64,000 nt of DNA from Novosphingobium sp. PC22D (GCF_002556635.1 NZ_MWMO01000001.1:248001-312000), one strand, 5' to 3'. Counted from the stretch's first letter, positions 47,398 to 56,436 are shown. The notes: a model not told the origin generated them from the letters alone. Numbers and translations are program-made.

Positions 47398-47811
47398 ATG
47401 GAATGGATGTTGATGCCCTACAAGCGCTACTTCGACTTCGAAGGTCGTTCGCGGCGCAAGGAATACTGGATGTTCGCGCTGTTGTTCGCGATCGTCTACG
47501 CGGTCGGCTTCACGATTATGATGGCCGGCGGTATGTCGTTCAGCGAATACGGGGCGACGCCGGGCGCCGGTTTCTACATCGGCGCGCTGCTGGTCGGCCT
47601 CTTCGCGCTGGCGAGCATCATCCCGGCAATCGCGGTGCAGGTGCGGCGCTTCCACGATCAGGACAAGTCGGGCTGGTTCGTCCTGCTCAACTTCATTCCC
47701 TACATCGGCGGGATCGTCGTGCTGGTCTTCATGTGCCTTGAGGGCACGCGCGGGCCAAACCGCTTCGGACCCGATCCCAAGGACCCGGCGAACGCCAGCG
47801 CCTTCGCGTAA
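47398..47811 (+). CDS. DUF805 family membrane protein
   Basis: The 137-aa protein shows the DUF805 pattern: a short FEGRSRRKEYWMF motif, then three or four hydrophobic helices, IAVQVRRFHDQDKSGWF, then NRFGPDP near the end. It starts at ATG 47398, with GGGGGAAG upstream. Members are inner-membrane proteins of unknown function, also found as YhaH/YiaW. A perfect terminator hairpin follows, so it is a single-gene unit. It diverges from typA across 239 bp. Confidence 0.88.
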   Translation: MEWMLMPYKRYFDFEGRSRRKEYWMFALLFAIVYAVGFTIMMAGGMSFSEYGATPGAGFYIGALLVGLFALASIIPAIAVQVRRFHDQDKSGWFVLLNFIPYIGGIVVLVFMCLEGTRGPNRFGPDPKDPANASAFA

Positions 47812-47840
47812 GCGCCTTTTCCTTGCCCGCAAAGCAAACC

Positions 47841-47872
47841 ACGCGCCCGGGGCCTTGCTCCGGGCGCGTTTC
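47841..47872 (+). terminator. Rho-independent terminator after the DUF805 gene
   Basis: The perfect 10-bp stem ACGCGCCCGG (47841-47850) / CCGGGCGCGT (47860-47869) with a 9-base loop is followed by a short TTT run. It lies 30 bp after the stop of the DUF805 gene and 42 bp before the next start. Confidence 0.7.
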
Positions 47873-47910
47873 GGTGCATGCTGGTCGCCCGGTGCAATGG
47901 AGGCAATCGC

Positions 47911-48393
47911 ATGCAGCCCTTCGGCGGTTTCTGGCTGAGGTTCGTCGCTTACGTGATCGATTCGATCATCCTCAACGTCGCGATGTCGGCGCTGGGCTCG
48001 GTGCTGGGGCTCGGCATGATGATGCCCATGGGCTTCGGAACCGAGTGGGGCGGCTATGTGATGGGCGCCTCGCTGATCGGCTACGTCAGCGTCAGCTTCA
48101 TCGGCACCTGGCTCTATTTCGCGCTGCTCGAATGCTCCTCGCTCCAGGGCACGCTCGGCAAGAAGGCGCTGGGCATGGTGGTCACCGATCTCGACGGCAA
48201 CCGGATCGGTTTCGGCCGGGCGACCGGGCGCTATTTCGCCAAGATCCTTTCGGCGCTGATCCTGCTGATCGGCTACTTCATGATCGGCTGGACCCGGCGC
48301 AAGCAGGGCCTGCACGACATGCTCGCGGGCACGCTGGTCTACAAGGCGGGCGCGACCGCCGCCACGACGACGAGCGCCTCGGTCTTCGAGTGA
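47911..48393 (+). CDS. RDD family membrane protein
   Basis: The 160-aa protein has GGFWLRFVAYVIDSIILNV, in which R, D and D stand at the RDD positions. Three or four hydrophobic helices follow, with a conserved QGTLGKKALGMVVTDLDGNRIGFGRATGRY and a closing WTRRKQGLHDMLAGTLVYK. ATG 47911 was chosen because GGAGG lies 5-9 bases upstream. Function is not known in general; some RDD proteins are sodium/proton antiporters. It is separate from the DUF805 gene by the terminator. Confidence 0.88.
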   Translation: MQPFGGFWLRFVAYVIDSIILNVAMSALGSVLGLGMMMPMGFGTEWGGYVMGASLIGYVSVSFIGTWLYFALLECSSLQGTLGKKALGMVVTDLDGNRIGFGRATGRYFAKILSALILLIGYFMIGWTRRKQGLHDMLAGTLVYKAGATAATTTSASVFE

Positions 48394-48884
48394 ACGCAAG
48401 CGCTCGCAAGACGAAAGTCGCCGTCTGCCCAGGCATGCCGCAGACCTTCATGCAGATCCGATGAGCCCGGCATTGCGGCGCCCCTTGGGGGGGATTGACG
48501 CGCGCCGCCGGACGCTTGAGCATGCGGGCCGCTGCAAGATGGGAGATCGAATGACATGGCGATCCTTCAGCTTGAGGACGATCGCGTTCGCGGCGCCTCC
48601 CTTCGCGCTGTCAGCCCGGGCCGCGCCGATTGAACCGCCAGGCGATCCGCTTGCCCACAAGATTGCGCCGGAGGCGCGGCAGGGCGTGACCGGCGCCTGC
48701 AAGAGCGGACCGTGCCTGCCGGTGTGCGTGCGCGAAGTGTGCTCTGCAATCGTGCGCGTGGAGGCCGTCCGATCGCGCTAGCGGCCAAGGCCGGCTGAAC
48801 GCGGTCGTGGGCGTGTTTACCGTCGATCGAATCGCAAGCCGTTTTGCACCTCACCATCCTTCAAACCCAAGCGGGAGAAGAGAA
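48394..48884. other. Region between RDD gene and lipoprotein gene
   Basis: This 491-bp stretch holds only the doubtful small ORF at 48551-48781. The last 100 bp before 48885 have lower GC and a GGGAGAAGAG ribosome site, so the lipoprotein promoter is probably there. Confidence 0.4.
48551..48781 (+). CDS. Possible small secreted cysteine-rich protein
   Basis: The 76-residue frame has GGGAG five bases before its ATG. It starts with a short hydrophobic segment ending in SARA-A (a signal-peptide-like AxA) and carries four cysteines close together (CKSGPCLPVCVREVC). GC at third positions is high in the second half. I recognise no family, and a minus-strand frame overlaps it. It may be chance. Confidence 0.28.
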   Translation: MTWRSFSLRTIAFAAPPFALSARAAPIEPPGDPLAHKIAPEARQGVTGACKSGPCLPVCVREVCSAIVRVEAVRSR

Positions 48885-49376
48885 ATGAAGTTCAGTCAGT
48901 TTGCAGCCGCAAGTCTTGGTCTGGCGCTGGTCGCCGGATGCGGCGAAAGCCCGGACACGGCGACCGGGCAGGGCGACAGCTTGCCGGCCGCCGAACCCGT
49001 CGCGGGTTCGGACGGCAGGACCTACGATCTGGCCGATTACGGCTACATCGACGGGCAGGAAGTCACGCCGATCGGCATGCCGGGCTGGATGCCTGCGGAG
49101 ATTTCGCTCCCCGGCGATTTCGTTCCCTTGGAAGAAAGGTCTTTGGGAACGCGAACGCACCTGCTTCGGGGCGTCACGCAGGAGCCGGGCGACGGCCTCT
49201 ATGACAGCCTTTCCGCAGACTTGCGCGAAGCCGGTTTCGAGGTGCGTGACGGGGAGGGATACCGGGCCGACAATCTCGTTTATTTCTCCGGCAACGGGTA
49301 TGAAGACAGCAAGATCGACATCCGGCCCGGAGACAACGATACGCTGCTCGAAATCTCGCTCAGCGAGAGCGGTTAG
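48885..49376 (+). CDS. Hypothetical lipoprotein
   Basis: The 163-aa protein starts at ATG 48885 with a GGGAGAAGAG ribosome site. Its type II signal is MKFSQFAAASLGLALVAGC, with a VAGC lipobox (Cys19). The mature part is acidic, with no hydrophobic segments. I recognise no family. A repeated pattern of short beta-like segments (YDSLSADLREAGFEVRDGEGYR) suggests a small folded domain. It is convergent with the ABC permease gene, 53 bp away, and has no obvious partner. Confidence 0.7.
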   Translation: MKFSQFAAASLGLALVAGCGESPDTATGQGDSLPAAEPVAGSDGRTYDLADYGYIDGQEVTPIGMPGWMPAEISLPGDFVPLEERSLGTRTHLLRGVTQEPGDGLYDSLSADLREAGFEVRDGEGYRADNLVYFSGNGYEDSKIDIRPGDNDTLLEISLSESG

Positions 49377-49429
49377 GGGCGCTAGTTGCTCTCGCTTGCT
49401 TGCCGTCGGCGCGGGCCGACCCCTGGCGC

Positions 49430-51967
49430 CTAAAGCTCTCGCAGCGCCTGCGCGGGGCGCACGCGCAGCAGCGGGAGCGATCCGCCCAGCGCGAAGGCGA
49501 GCACCAGCGCCACGCCCGTGCCGAGCACGGCGAGGATCGTGCCCCAGCCGGGCAGCCAGTCGAATTCGAAGAGCTGGACGATCACCGCCCAGGCCATCGC
49601 GCAGCCGAGCACCAGCGCCACGCCCGAGAGCACGAGCGCGACGAAGCCGTATTCGGCGAGCTGGATGAGCAGGAGCTGGCGGCGGCTCGCGCCGAGCACG
49701 CGCAGGATCGTGTTGTCGTAGGAGCGGCTCGCCCGGGTCGCGGCAATCGCGCCGATCAGCACGGCGATCCCGGCGAGCACCGCGACCGACGCGGCGGCCA
49801 TGATCGCCGCCGACATCTGGCCGAGCAGGTCGCGCGCTTCGCCGAGGATGCCGCCGGTCTCGATCACCGAGCTTGACGGGAACGCGCGGACGAGGTCGCG
49901 CAGGAGCGTCGGGCTCGTCGTGCCCTCGGGCAGGTCGATCGTCGCGGCAAGGTTGTGCGGCGCGTCTTCCAGCGCGTTGGGCGAGAAGACCAGCACGAAG
50001 TTGAAGCCCATCGAATCCCAGTCGACCCGTCGCAGCGCCGCGATCCGCGCGGAGCGTTCGACGCCAAGCACGCCGATCGTCAGCATGTCGCCGACCTCGA
50101 GGCCCACCGCCTCGGCGAAGTCCTCGTCGATCGAAACGAGGGGCTCGCCGGTGTAGCCTTTCGGCCACCACTTGCCCGCCGTCACCACGTTGCCCTCGGG
50201 AACCGCGTCCGAGTAGGTCAGCCCGCGTTCGCCCTGCAGCGGCCAGCCACCCTCGGGGATGTCCTCGAGGTCGGCCGTGCGGGTCATGCGGCCTTCGGGC
50301 CCGAAGGCGAGGATGCGGCCGCGCAGGCTCGGCACCAGCCGCAGGTCGGCGCCCGGCGCCAGCCGCGCGACGGTCGCGCGGAACTCTCCGGCGCGGTCCT
50401 TGGGCACGTCGAGCACGAAGTAGTCGGGCGCCCGCTGCGGCACGCGCGCGCGGATGTTGCCCTCCAGACTGGTCTGCACCGCGGCGATCAGGACGAAGGC
50501 GGAGATGCCGAAGCCGAGCGCGGTGACGAGCCCGCCGGTCCGCGCGCCCGGTCGGTGGAGGTTCGCCAGCCCCGCGCGCAGCAGCGGGTCGGCGGGGCGC
50601 GGCAGGCGCTCAGCGAGCTTGCGGATCGTCCATCCGAGCCCGGCCAGGAGCACCAGCATGCCGGCGGCGCCCGCGAGGAACATCGCCGTCACCAGGGGCT
50701 GCGCCGCGTTCGCCATGGCCAGCGCGACGATCGCGCCGAGCCCCAGTCCGACCGGCAGCGCCAGCGCGCGCCATGAGGTCGCCAGCGGCGAAACCCGCGC
50801 GCGCATCAGCGCCATGGCCGGAAAGCTGCGTGCGCGCACCAGCGGCGGCGCGGCGAAGACGAGCGCGACGAGCAGGCCATAGGCCGCCGCCGTCGCCAGC
50901 GCGCCGGGCGCGACGATCAGCCCGGTATCGACCGGCAGCAGCGTGCCGAGCGCCATCGCCAGCAGCGGCGTCACCAGCACCCCTGCCGCTAGGCCCGCCA
51001 GGCTGCCCGCGACCGCCGCTGCCGCGACTTGCAGCAGGTAGATCCGCGCGATGTCCGCGCTCGTCGCGCCCAGCACCTTGAGCGTGGCGATGCTGCCGCG
51101 CCGCGCTTCGAGATAGGAGGACACGCCGCCGCCGATGCCGATCCCGGCGATCACCAGCGCGGCGAGGCCGACGAGCACGAGGAACTCGCCCATGCGGTCG
51201 ACGAAGCGCTGCGTGCTCGGCGCGGCGTTGTCGCGCGTGCGGAACTCGAACCCGGCATCGGGGAACCGCTGCTCGATATCGTCGGCGATGGCTTCGGGGT
51301 CGGCCGATGCAGGCAGCTTCACCCGCGTCTTGGTGCGGTACATCGCGCCCGGCGCGGTCAGTCCCGCGCGGCGTGGCAGGTCGAGCCCCGTGATGGCGAC
51401 GTCGCCGAGGCTGAAGCCCTCGCCGAGCAGTTCGGGCTCGGTACCGATGATCCCGCCGACCGTCAGCGTCTCGCCGCCGACGGTGACCGTGCCGCCCGGC
51501 GCCACGTCGAGCCGCGCCGCGGTGCCTTCGGACAAGTAGATCGTGCCGGGCGGCGGCGCGCCGACGCGGCGGCCGTCCTTGAGCAGCAGCGCGCCGTAGA
51601 GCGGCCAGCGTGCATCGACCGCCTTGAGCGCGATCGGCGCGGTAAGGTCGCCGTTCTGCGCGATCGCCTGCATGCGCAGGCCGTCTGACACTTCGCCGAG
51701 GCGCGTGAGCTCGGCCATCTCTTCGCGCGAAAGCCCGCGTTGCCACACGCGCACTTCGAGGTCGCCGCCGAGAATTTCGCGGCCACGCCCGGCCAACTCG
51801 CGTTCGATCGAGCCGGTCAGCGTGCCGGTCGCGGCGATCGCGCCGACACCGAGAAACAGGCATACGAGCAGCAGCCGCAGGCCCTTGAAGCGGGCGGAGA
51901 GATCGCGTCGCGCGATGGCCCAGGCGGTGCGCCAGGGCAGGGCGGCGCTCGTGCCGGACCCGTTCAT
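49430..51967 (-). CDS. ABC transporter permease, FtsX/YbbP-like
   Basis: The 845-aa protein has the YbbP layout: one N-terminal helix (GLRLLLVCLFLGVGAIAATGTL) followed by a large extracytoplasmic MacB-like domain, then FtsX helices in two sets (ALVIAGIGIGGGVSSYLEARRG and IMAAASVAVLAGIAVLIGAIAATRASRSYDN regions), and the C-terminal SLPLLRVRPAQALREL. Its ATG overlaps the stop of the ATPase gene (ATGA), so they are cotranslated. In E. coli ybbA-ybbP adjoin tesA, as here. Cargo is unknown; lipid or lipoprotein handling in the envelope is a common guess. Confidence 0.88.
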   Translation of the reverse strand: MNGSGTSAALPWRTAWAIARRDLSARFKGLRLLLVCLFLGVGAIAATGTLTGSIERELAGRGREILGGDLEVRVWQRGLSREEMAELTRLGEVSDGLRMQAIAQNGDLTAPIALKAVDARWPLYGALLLKDGRRVGAPPPGTIYLSEGTAARLDVAPGGTVTVGGETLTVGGIIGTEPELLGEGFSLGDVAITGLDLPRRAGLTAPGAMYRTKTRVKLPASADPEAIADDIEQRFPDAGFEFRTRDNAAPSTQRFVDRMGEFLVLVGLAALVIAGIGIGGGVSSYLEARRGSIATLKVLGATSADIARIYLLQVAAAAVAGSLAGLAAGVLVTPLLAMALGTLLPVDTGLIVAPGALATAAAYGLLVALVFAAPPLVRARSFPAMALMRARVSPLATSWRALALPVGLGLGAIVALAMANAAQPLVTAMFLAGAAGMLVLLAGLGWTIRKLAERLPRPADPLLRAGLANLHRPGARTGGLVTALGFGISAFVLIAAVQTSLEGNIRARVPQRAPDYFVLDVPKDRAGEFRATVARLAPGADLRLVPSLRGRILAFGPEGRMTRTADLEDIPEGGWPLQGERGLTYSDAVPEGNVVTAGKWWPKGYTGEPLVSIDEDFAEAVGLEVGDMLTIGVLGVERSARIAALRRVDWDSMGFNFVLVFSPNALEDAPHNLAATIDLPEGTTSPTLLRDLVRAFPSSSVIETGGILGEARDLLGQMSAAIMAAASVAVLAGIAVLIGAIAATRASRSYDNTILRVLGASRRQLLLIQLAEYGFVALVLSGVALVLGCAMAWAVIVQLFEFDWLPGWGTILAVLGTGVALVLAFALGGSLPLLRVRPAQALREL

Positions 51968-52707
51968 GCCGGAAGAGTGTCGCTCGTGATTACGCCGTCG
52001 GCCAGCGTCACGACGCGCTCGCAGCGCTCGGCCAGCGCGGGGTCATGGGTGATGATCACCAGCGTCGCCCCCGTCTCGGCGCGGCGGGCGAACAACAGGT
52101 CGACGATCGTCTCGCCGGTGGCATGGTCGAGGTTGCCAGTCGGCTCGTCGGCGAAGATCAGCGAGGGGCGCGGGGCGATGGCCCGGGCGATGGCGACGCG
52201 CTGCTGCTCGCCGCCCGATAGCTGCGCCGGATAGTGCGCGAGGCGATGGCCGAGCCCGACCGCGGCCAGCTCCGCCTCGGCCCGCGCACGAGCGTCGGCC
52301 ATGCCCGCCAGTTCGAGCGGGGTGGCGACGTTTTCCAGCGCGGTCATCGTCGGCAGCAAGTGGAAGGCCTGAAGGACAATGCCGATACGCCCGCGCCGGG
52401 CGAGGGCCAGCTCGTCCTCGTCGAGCGCGGCGAAATCCGCCCCGGCGACTTCGAGCGTGCCCGAGGACGCGCGTTCCAGCCCCGAAAGCACCGACATCAG
52501 CGAACTCTTGCCCGAGCCAGAGGGGCCGAGCAGCGCAAGTGTCTGACCCCGCGGCACGGTGAGGTCGATCCCGCGCAGTATCTCGACCGCGCCACGGCCC
52601 TCGCCCAGTGTGAGCCTCAGGTCGCGGGCGGCGATGGTGGGAGCAGGAGCCGTCGCGGCGGCAGCGTCTGGGGCGAGGGCGCGTGCAGAACTTGTCACGG
52701 CCCCCAT
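51964..52707 (-). CDS. ABC transporter ATP-binding protein, YbbA-like
   Basis: The 247-aa ATPase has Walker A GPSGSGKSS, the Q-loop VLQAFHLLPTMTALENV, signature LSGGEQQRVAIARAI, Walker B LIFADEPTGNLD and a switch His in IITHDP. This is the LolD/MacB-type class. Start: ATG 52707, inside the palindrome CCCCCATATGGGGG, without a clear ribosome site; a GTG at 52698 is another option. An upstream ATG (52749) would overlap the divergent esterase gene. It pairs with the FtsX-like permease. Confidence 0.9.
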   Translation of the reverse strand: MGAVTSSARALAPDAAAATAPAPTIAARDLRLTLGEGRGAVEILRGIDLTVPRGQTLALLGPSGSGKSSLMSVLSGLERASSGTLEVAGADFAALDEDELALARRGRIGIVLQAFHLLPTMTALENVATPLELAGMADARARAEAELAAVGLGHRLAHYPAQLSGGEQQRVAIARAIAPRPSLIFADEPTGNLDHATGETIVDLLFARRAETGATLVIITHDPALAERCERVVTLADGVITSDTLPA

Positions 52708-52747
52708 ATGGGGGTGCGAGGCCCGCGCGGGCAAGGAGACCGAAGCC

Positions 52748-53488
52748 ATGAAATTTCCCCGTCTTGCGCTCGCCGCGCTCGTCGCCACCGGCCTCGCCGC
52801 TTGCGGGCAGGAGCCGGCGAACGATCCCGGGGCGCCGGGCGTAAGCGAGGCAGCGTCCGGGTCGGGCGACGCGGCGCGCGAGGAATTACCGGTGATGGGC
52901 CCCGAGCGGCACATCCTCGCCTTCGGCGATTCGCTGCTCGCGGGCTACGGCCTCGAGGACGGCGAAGGCTATCCCGCCCGGCTCGAGGCGGCGCTGCGCG
53001 CGAAAGGGATCAACGCGCGCATGTCCGACGCGGCGGTCTCGGGTGACACGACGGCGGCGGGGCTGCAACGCCTCGCCTTCGCGCTCGACAGCCAGAAGAC
53101 CAAGCCCGATCTCGCCATCGTCAGCCTTGGCGGCAACGACATGTTGCGCGGCCTGCCGCCGGCCGAGACTCGCGCCAATCTTGAGAAGATCCTCGCGACC
53201 TTTCGGGAGCGCGGGATCAAGGTGGTGCTGCTCGGCATGCTCGCCGCGCCCAACCTCGGCAAGGACTACGCGGCGAGGTTCAACCCGATCTACCCCTCGC
53301 TGGCGCAGGCGTACGATGCCGAGCTGGTGCCGTTCTTCCTCCAGCCGGTGATCGACAAGCCCGAGATGATGCAGGACGACCACGTCCACCCCACGCGCCT
53401 CGGCATCGAGGAAATGGTGGCCGCGACCATCGACGACGTGGCCGACGCGCTGCCGGACGCGAAGGGGGCGGGGCAGGCAGAAAATTGA
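52748..53488 (+). CDS. tesA: TesA-like GDSL arylesterase/lysophospholipase, lipoprotein
   Basis: The 246-aa SGNH hydrolase has GDSLLAGYGL (S62), the block III GGNDMLRG, and D/H of QDDHVHPTRLG. A type II signal MKFPRLALAALVATGLAAC with Cys19 predicts a lipoprotein, whereas E. coli TesA is a soluble periplasmic protein. It begins at ATG 52748 with GGAGAC upstream, 40 bp from the divergent ABC ATPase start, the conserved tesA/ybbA-ybbP neighbourhood. The probable reaction is thioester, ester or lysophospholipid cleavage in the periplasm. Confidence 0.9.
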   Translation: MKFPRLALAALVATGLAACGQEPANDPGAPGVSEAASGSGDAAREELPVMGPERHILAFGDSLLAGYGLEDGEGYPARLEAALRAKGINARMSDAAVSGDTTAAGLQRLAFALDSQKTKPDLAIVSLGGNDMLRGLPPAETRANLEKILATFRERGIKVVLLGMLAAPNLGKDYAARFNPIYPSLAQAYDAELVPFFLQPVIDKPEMMQDDHVHPTRLGIEEMVAATIDDVADALPDAKGAGQAEN

Positions 53489-53551
53489 GGCGGACCGGCA
53501 TGCCTTCGTTGCGACACGCTCGTTCGGTCGCGGCACTCGCCGCCTTTGCCG

Positions 53552-54646
53552 CTACTTCGCCCGCGTCACGCCGCCCTCGCGCACGTGCCACACCGCCGCT
53601 TCGTCCATGATCGCCGCGAAGGGCGCGGGTTCTGTGCCGGTGAGCCAGACCTGCCCGCGCCCTTCGCGCAGGCGGTCGAACAGCGCCTCACGGCGGAGGG
53701 GGTCGAGATGCGCGGCGACTTCGTCGAGCAGGAGGATGCGCGGGCGCGCTTCTCCGGCATGTTCGAGCAGCGCCGAATGGGCGAGCACGATCGCGATCAG
53801 CATCGCCTTCTGCTCGCCGGTCGAGCACTCGGCGGCGGGCTGGTCCTTGCCGGCCATGGTCACCGCGATCTCGTCGCGGTGCGGGCCGGTGAGCGTGCGG
53901 CCCGCGGCGAGGTCACGCGGGCGTCCTTCGCGCAGCGCCGCCGTCAGCGCGCCGGCCTCGATCGGGCCGCCGGGGCGGTAGGCGAGGGCAGGGCGCGCGA
54001 ACGGCGCTTCGGGCTGGAGCGCGAGTTCGCCGGACAGCCTCTCCAGCAGCGCCGCGCGCGCCTGCGCCACGATCGCGCCGGTCTCGGCGATCTGCGACTC
54101 GATCGCGTCGAGCCAGCGCGGGTCGGGCGCCTGGTCCGCCGAGAGCAGCCGGTTGCGCTCGCGCAGCGCGTTCTCGAGCCGCGCCGCCTGGCTGGCGTGG
54201 GCGGGTTCGAGCGCCAGCACCAGCCTGTCGAGGAAGCGCCGCCGCGCGCCCGCGCCCTCTACGAACAGCCGGTCCATCGCCGGGGTGAGCCAGCCGATCG
54301 AGAGCCATTCGCCGAGCCGGATCGCGGGAGCCTCGGCGCCGTTGACCTGCACCAGCCGCCGGCCGGGTCGCTCGGCCGCCATGGCGGTGCCGAGCTGGAC
54401 GGGCTCCCCCGGGCCGGCCGCGAGCGAGGCGCTCACCGCGAAGCCGCCGTCTCCCGATTGCGCGGGCATATCGGCGAGCGCGGCGCGGCGCAGGCCCCGG
54501 CCCGGCGCGAGCAGCGAAATCGCCTCGAGCACGTTGGTCTTGCCCGCGCCGTTCTCACCCACCAGCAGGTTGAACTTGCCCGTTCCCTCGACGAAGGTCT
54601 CGCGGTGGTTGCGGAAACGGGACAGGAGGATCCGGTCTAGCGCCAT
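53552..54646 (-). CDS. recF: DNA replication/repair protein RecF
   Basis: The 364-aa protein has Walker A GENGAGKTN (about 30-38), signature STGEQKAML and Walker B ILLLDEVAAHLD, the SMC-like order of RecF. DRILLSRFRNHRE opens the protein as in most RecFs. ATG 54646 was chosen as the start of the conserved sequence. RecF loads RecA at gaps together with RecOR. It is not next to dnaN or gyrB here, which is usual for sphingomonads. The queuosine-transporter gene ends 19 bp upstream on the same strand. Confidence 0.95.
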   Translation of the reverse strand: MALDRILLSRFRNHRETFVEGTGKFNLLVGENGAGKTNVLEAISLLAPGRGLRRAALADMPAQSGDGGFAVSASLAAGPGEPVQLGTAMAAERPGRRLVQVNGAEAPAIRLGEWLSIGWLTPAMDRLFVEGAGARRRFLDRLVLALEPAHASQAARLENALRERNRLLSADQAPDPRWLDAIESQIAETGAIVAQARAALLERLSGELALQPEAPFARPALAYRPGGPIEAGALTAALREGRPRDLAAGRTLTGPHRDEIAVTMAGKDQPAAECSTGEQKAMLIAIVLAHSALLEHAGEARPRILLLDEVAAHLDPLRREALFDRLREGRGQVWLTGTEPAPFAAIMDEAAVWHVREGGVTRAK

Positions 54647-54665
54647 CGGCGGGCCGCGCCGCTCC

Positions 54666-55454
54666 TCAGACCGCGTCGGTCTTGGCGAAGGGCGAGAAGT
54701 CGAGATTGTCGTCGTAGACGTCGACGCCTTCACGCTGCTTGAGAAAACCGACGACGGCGTAGGTCACAGGCGTCAGGATCGCTTCCCAGGCGACCTTCAT
54801 CGCCCAGTTGGTGACCATGACCAGCACGACCGACTGCGTCTCCCACACGCCGAGGAAGGCTACGGGATAGAAGATCGCGCTGTCCATCGCCTGCCCGAAC
54901 ACGGTCGAGCCGATGGTGCGGGTCCACATGTACTTGCCGCGAGTCCAGACCTTCATCTTGGCGAGCACGTAGGAGTTGACGAATTCGCCCGCCCAGAAAG
55001 CCAGCAGCGAGGCGAGCACGATTCGCCAGGTGCTGCCGAAGACCGATACGTAGGTCGACTGGCACACCGTCCCCGCGTCGCTGGCGGCGACCACGCGCTC
55101 GTAGATCGGATCGGCGCTCGCGGCGCAGCCCCAGTCGGCCGAGGGCGGCATGGCGACGACGACGAAGCTCATGAAGGCCATGAAGATCAGCGCGAAGAAG
55201 CCTGCCCACACGCAGCGGCGCGCGTTGGCATAGCCGTAGACCTCGGTGAGCACGTCGCCGATCACGTAGCTGACCGGGAAGAACAGGATGCCCGCGCCGA
55301 AGGTGAAGCCCCACACGGTGGTCAGCTTGGCCGCGCCGATCAGGTTCGAGAGCAGCAGGATCGCCACGAAGCCGACCATCACGTAGTCGAAATAGCGGAA
55401 ATGCCGGCGCGCGCCGGAGCGTCCGTCGATGCGGGAAAGGTGCGCGTCGCTCAT
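54666..55454 (-). CDS. yhhQ: Queuosine precursor transporter (VUT/YhhQ family)
   Basis: The 262-aa membrane protein has about six helices. It has the family's VGFVAILLLSNLIGAAKL at the first helix, GAGILFFPVSYVIGDVLTEVYGYANARRCVWAGF, and later SLLAFWAGEFVNSYVLAKMKVWTRGKYMWTRTIGSTVFGQAMDS. YhhQ imports queuine precursors (preQ0/preQ1) for tRNA modification. ATG 55454 starts the coding region; a longer open frame upstream is not supported. A membrane insertion of cysteine-bearing sequence (DWGCAASADPIYE...TVCQS) between two helices is longer than in E. coli YhhQ. Confidence 0.9.
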   Translation of the reverse strand: MSDAHLSRIDGRSGARRHFRYFDYVMVGFVAILLLSNLIGAAKLTTVWGFTFGAGILFFPVSYVIGDVLTEVYGYANARRCVWAGFFALIFMAFMSFVVVAMPPSADWGCAASADPIYERVVAASDAGTVCQSTYVSVFGSTWRIVLASLLAFWAGEFVNSYVLAKMKVWTRGKYMWTRTIGSTVFGQAMDSAIFYPVAFLGVWETQSVVLVMVTNWAMKVAWEAILTPVTYAVVGFLKQREGVDVYDDNLDFSPFAKTDAV

Positions 55455-55592
55455 CCGCGAATGCCTAGCGCGCCCGGCCGCGCGTGCAAAGCGGTCGATC
55501 GGGCCAAGGCCCGTCAATGCGCGCGGAGCGGGGATTGTGCCTGCCATGCCGGTTTGCCGCGCGCCGCAACCACGCTATGGAAGCCCTCGCGC

Positions 55593-55669
55593 GCGCCCGT
55601 AGCTCAGCTGGATAGAGCACGAGCCTTCTAAGCTTGGGGTCGCAGGTTCGAACCCTGCCGGGCGCGCCA
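55593..55669 (+). tRNA. tRNA-Arg (anticodon TCT)
   Basis: The 77-nt sequence folds as a complete cloverleaf. The acceptor GCGCCCG pairs with CGGGCGC, with G discriminator and encoded CCA. The D-arm is GCTC/GAGC, the anticodon stem CGAGC/GCTTG, the anticodon loop CTTCTAA (TCT, positions 34-36), and the T-arm GCAGG-TTCGAAC-CCTGC. The variable loop is GGGTC. It reads AGA codons. Confidence 0.97.
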
Positions 55670-55937
55670 TAGCCGCTCGGTCGACGCTTGGGGCGGCACG
55701 TCCGACAGCAGGACCATCGACCCGGTCCGGTCGAGCTTGTCGAACGTGCCGCAGGCGTGGCGTCCGTCGCTTCGCCGTCGCTGACGACGAACGAAGGCGG
55801 CGCCGCGAACGCGGTCGCTCCGCGATCGCAATCCGACAGCCCGGGAACGGGGAGCCCGAACCACGGGGCAATTGCCGCGGGGCTGCCGAATACCATGTGT
55901 TCAAGGGGGCGGTTTTCTCCCCCGGATATCTCCGTTT

Positions 55938-56402
55938 CTAACTCTCCGACAAAGTGCGCAGCCCCGGGTTGCCCTCGATGCCGGCGGCCTTGTCCTTCCA
56001 GATTCCGACGACCATCGTCACCAGGATCGGCAGTTGCCAGAACGTCTCCAGCCCCCGGTAGACGCGCTCGTCGGCAAAGGGATCGACGAGCGGCCCGAAG
56101 TGGGTGAGCACACAAAGCAGCGCGAACCCGGACGACCAGATCGGCCAGTAGCGCTGCGAGGTCGTGGCCACCCAGCACAGCCCGAGGAAATACACGAGGT
56201 CCGAAGCGAACAGCAGTCCGTTGAAGCCCGACCAGAACGAGAGCCCGGCGCTGAACTCCCGAACGTCGGCGGTGGCGAGGATCGTGCCGGCCGTCATCAC
56301 CAGAAACAGCGCGAAGGCCTTGCGCGCGGCGATACCGCCGTAGCGCAGCGCATAGCTCCAGCAGGCGAGGCAGGCGGCCAGGTACAGGATCATCATTTCC
56401 AT
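55938..56402 (-). CDS. Hypothetical membrane protein, third gene of an unknown cluster
   Basis: The 154-aa protein has about four hydrophobic segments: ILYLAACLACWSYALRY, KAFALFLVMTAGTILATA, LVYFLGLCWVATT and LPILVTMVVGIW. Soluble loops carry tryptophans and an acidic VDPFADERVY segment. I recognise no family. It is 34 bp downstream of the 127-aa gene on the minus strand and, with the HTH protein at 57332, forms a three-gene unit. It ends about 270 bp from tRNA-Arg. Confidence 0.6.
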   Translation of the reverse strand: MEMMILYLAACLACWSYALRYGGIAARKAFALFLVMTAGTILATADVREFSAGLSFWSGFNGLLFASDLVYFLGLCWVATTSQRYWPIWSSGFALLCVLTHFGPLVDPFADERVYRGLETFWQLPILVTMVVGIWKDKAAGIEGNPGLRTLSES

Positions 56403-56436
56403 GCTGGCCGTCCGCCGGATTGCGCTGCTTGAGGCC

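Noticed and set aside
48448..48702. Minus-strand small ORF opposite the 76-codon frame
   Set aside because: No ribosome site and no signal or domain; the plus-strand frame has a better start, though even that is doubtful.
55670..55937. Attachment-site remnant or pseudogene just after tRNA-Arg
   Set aside because: No repeat of the tRNA 3' end and no integrase in the window; nothing coding-like could be supported.
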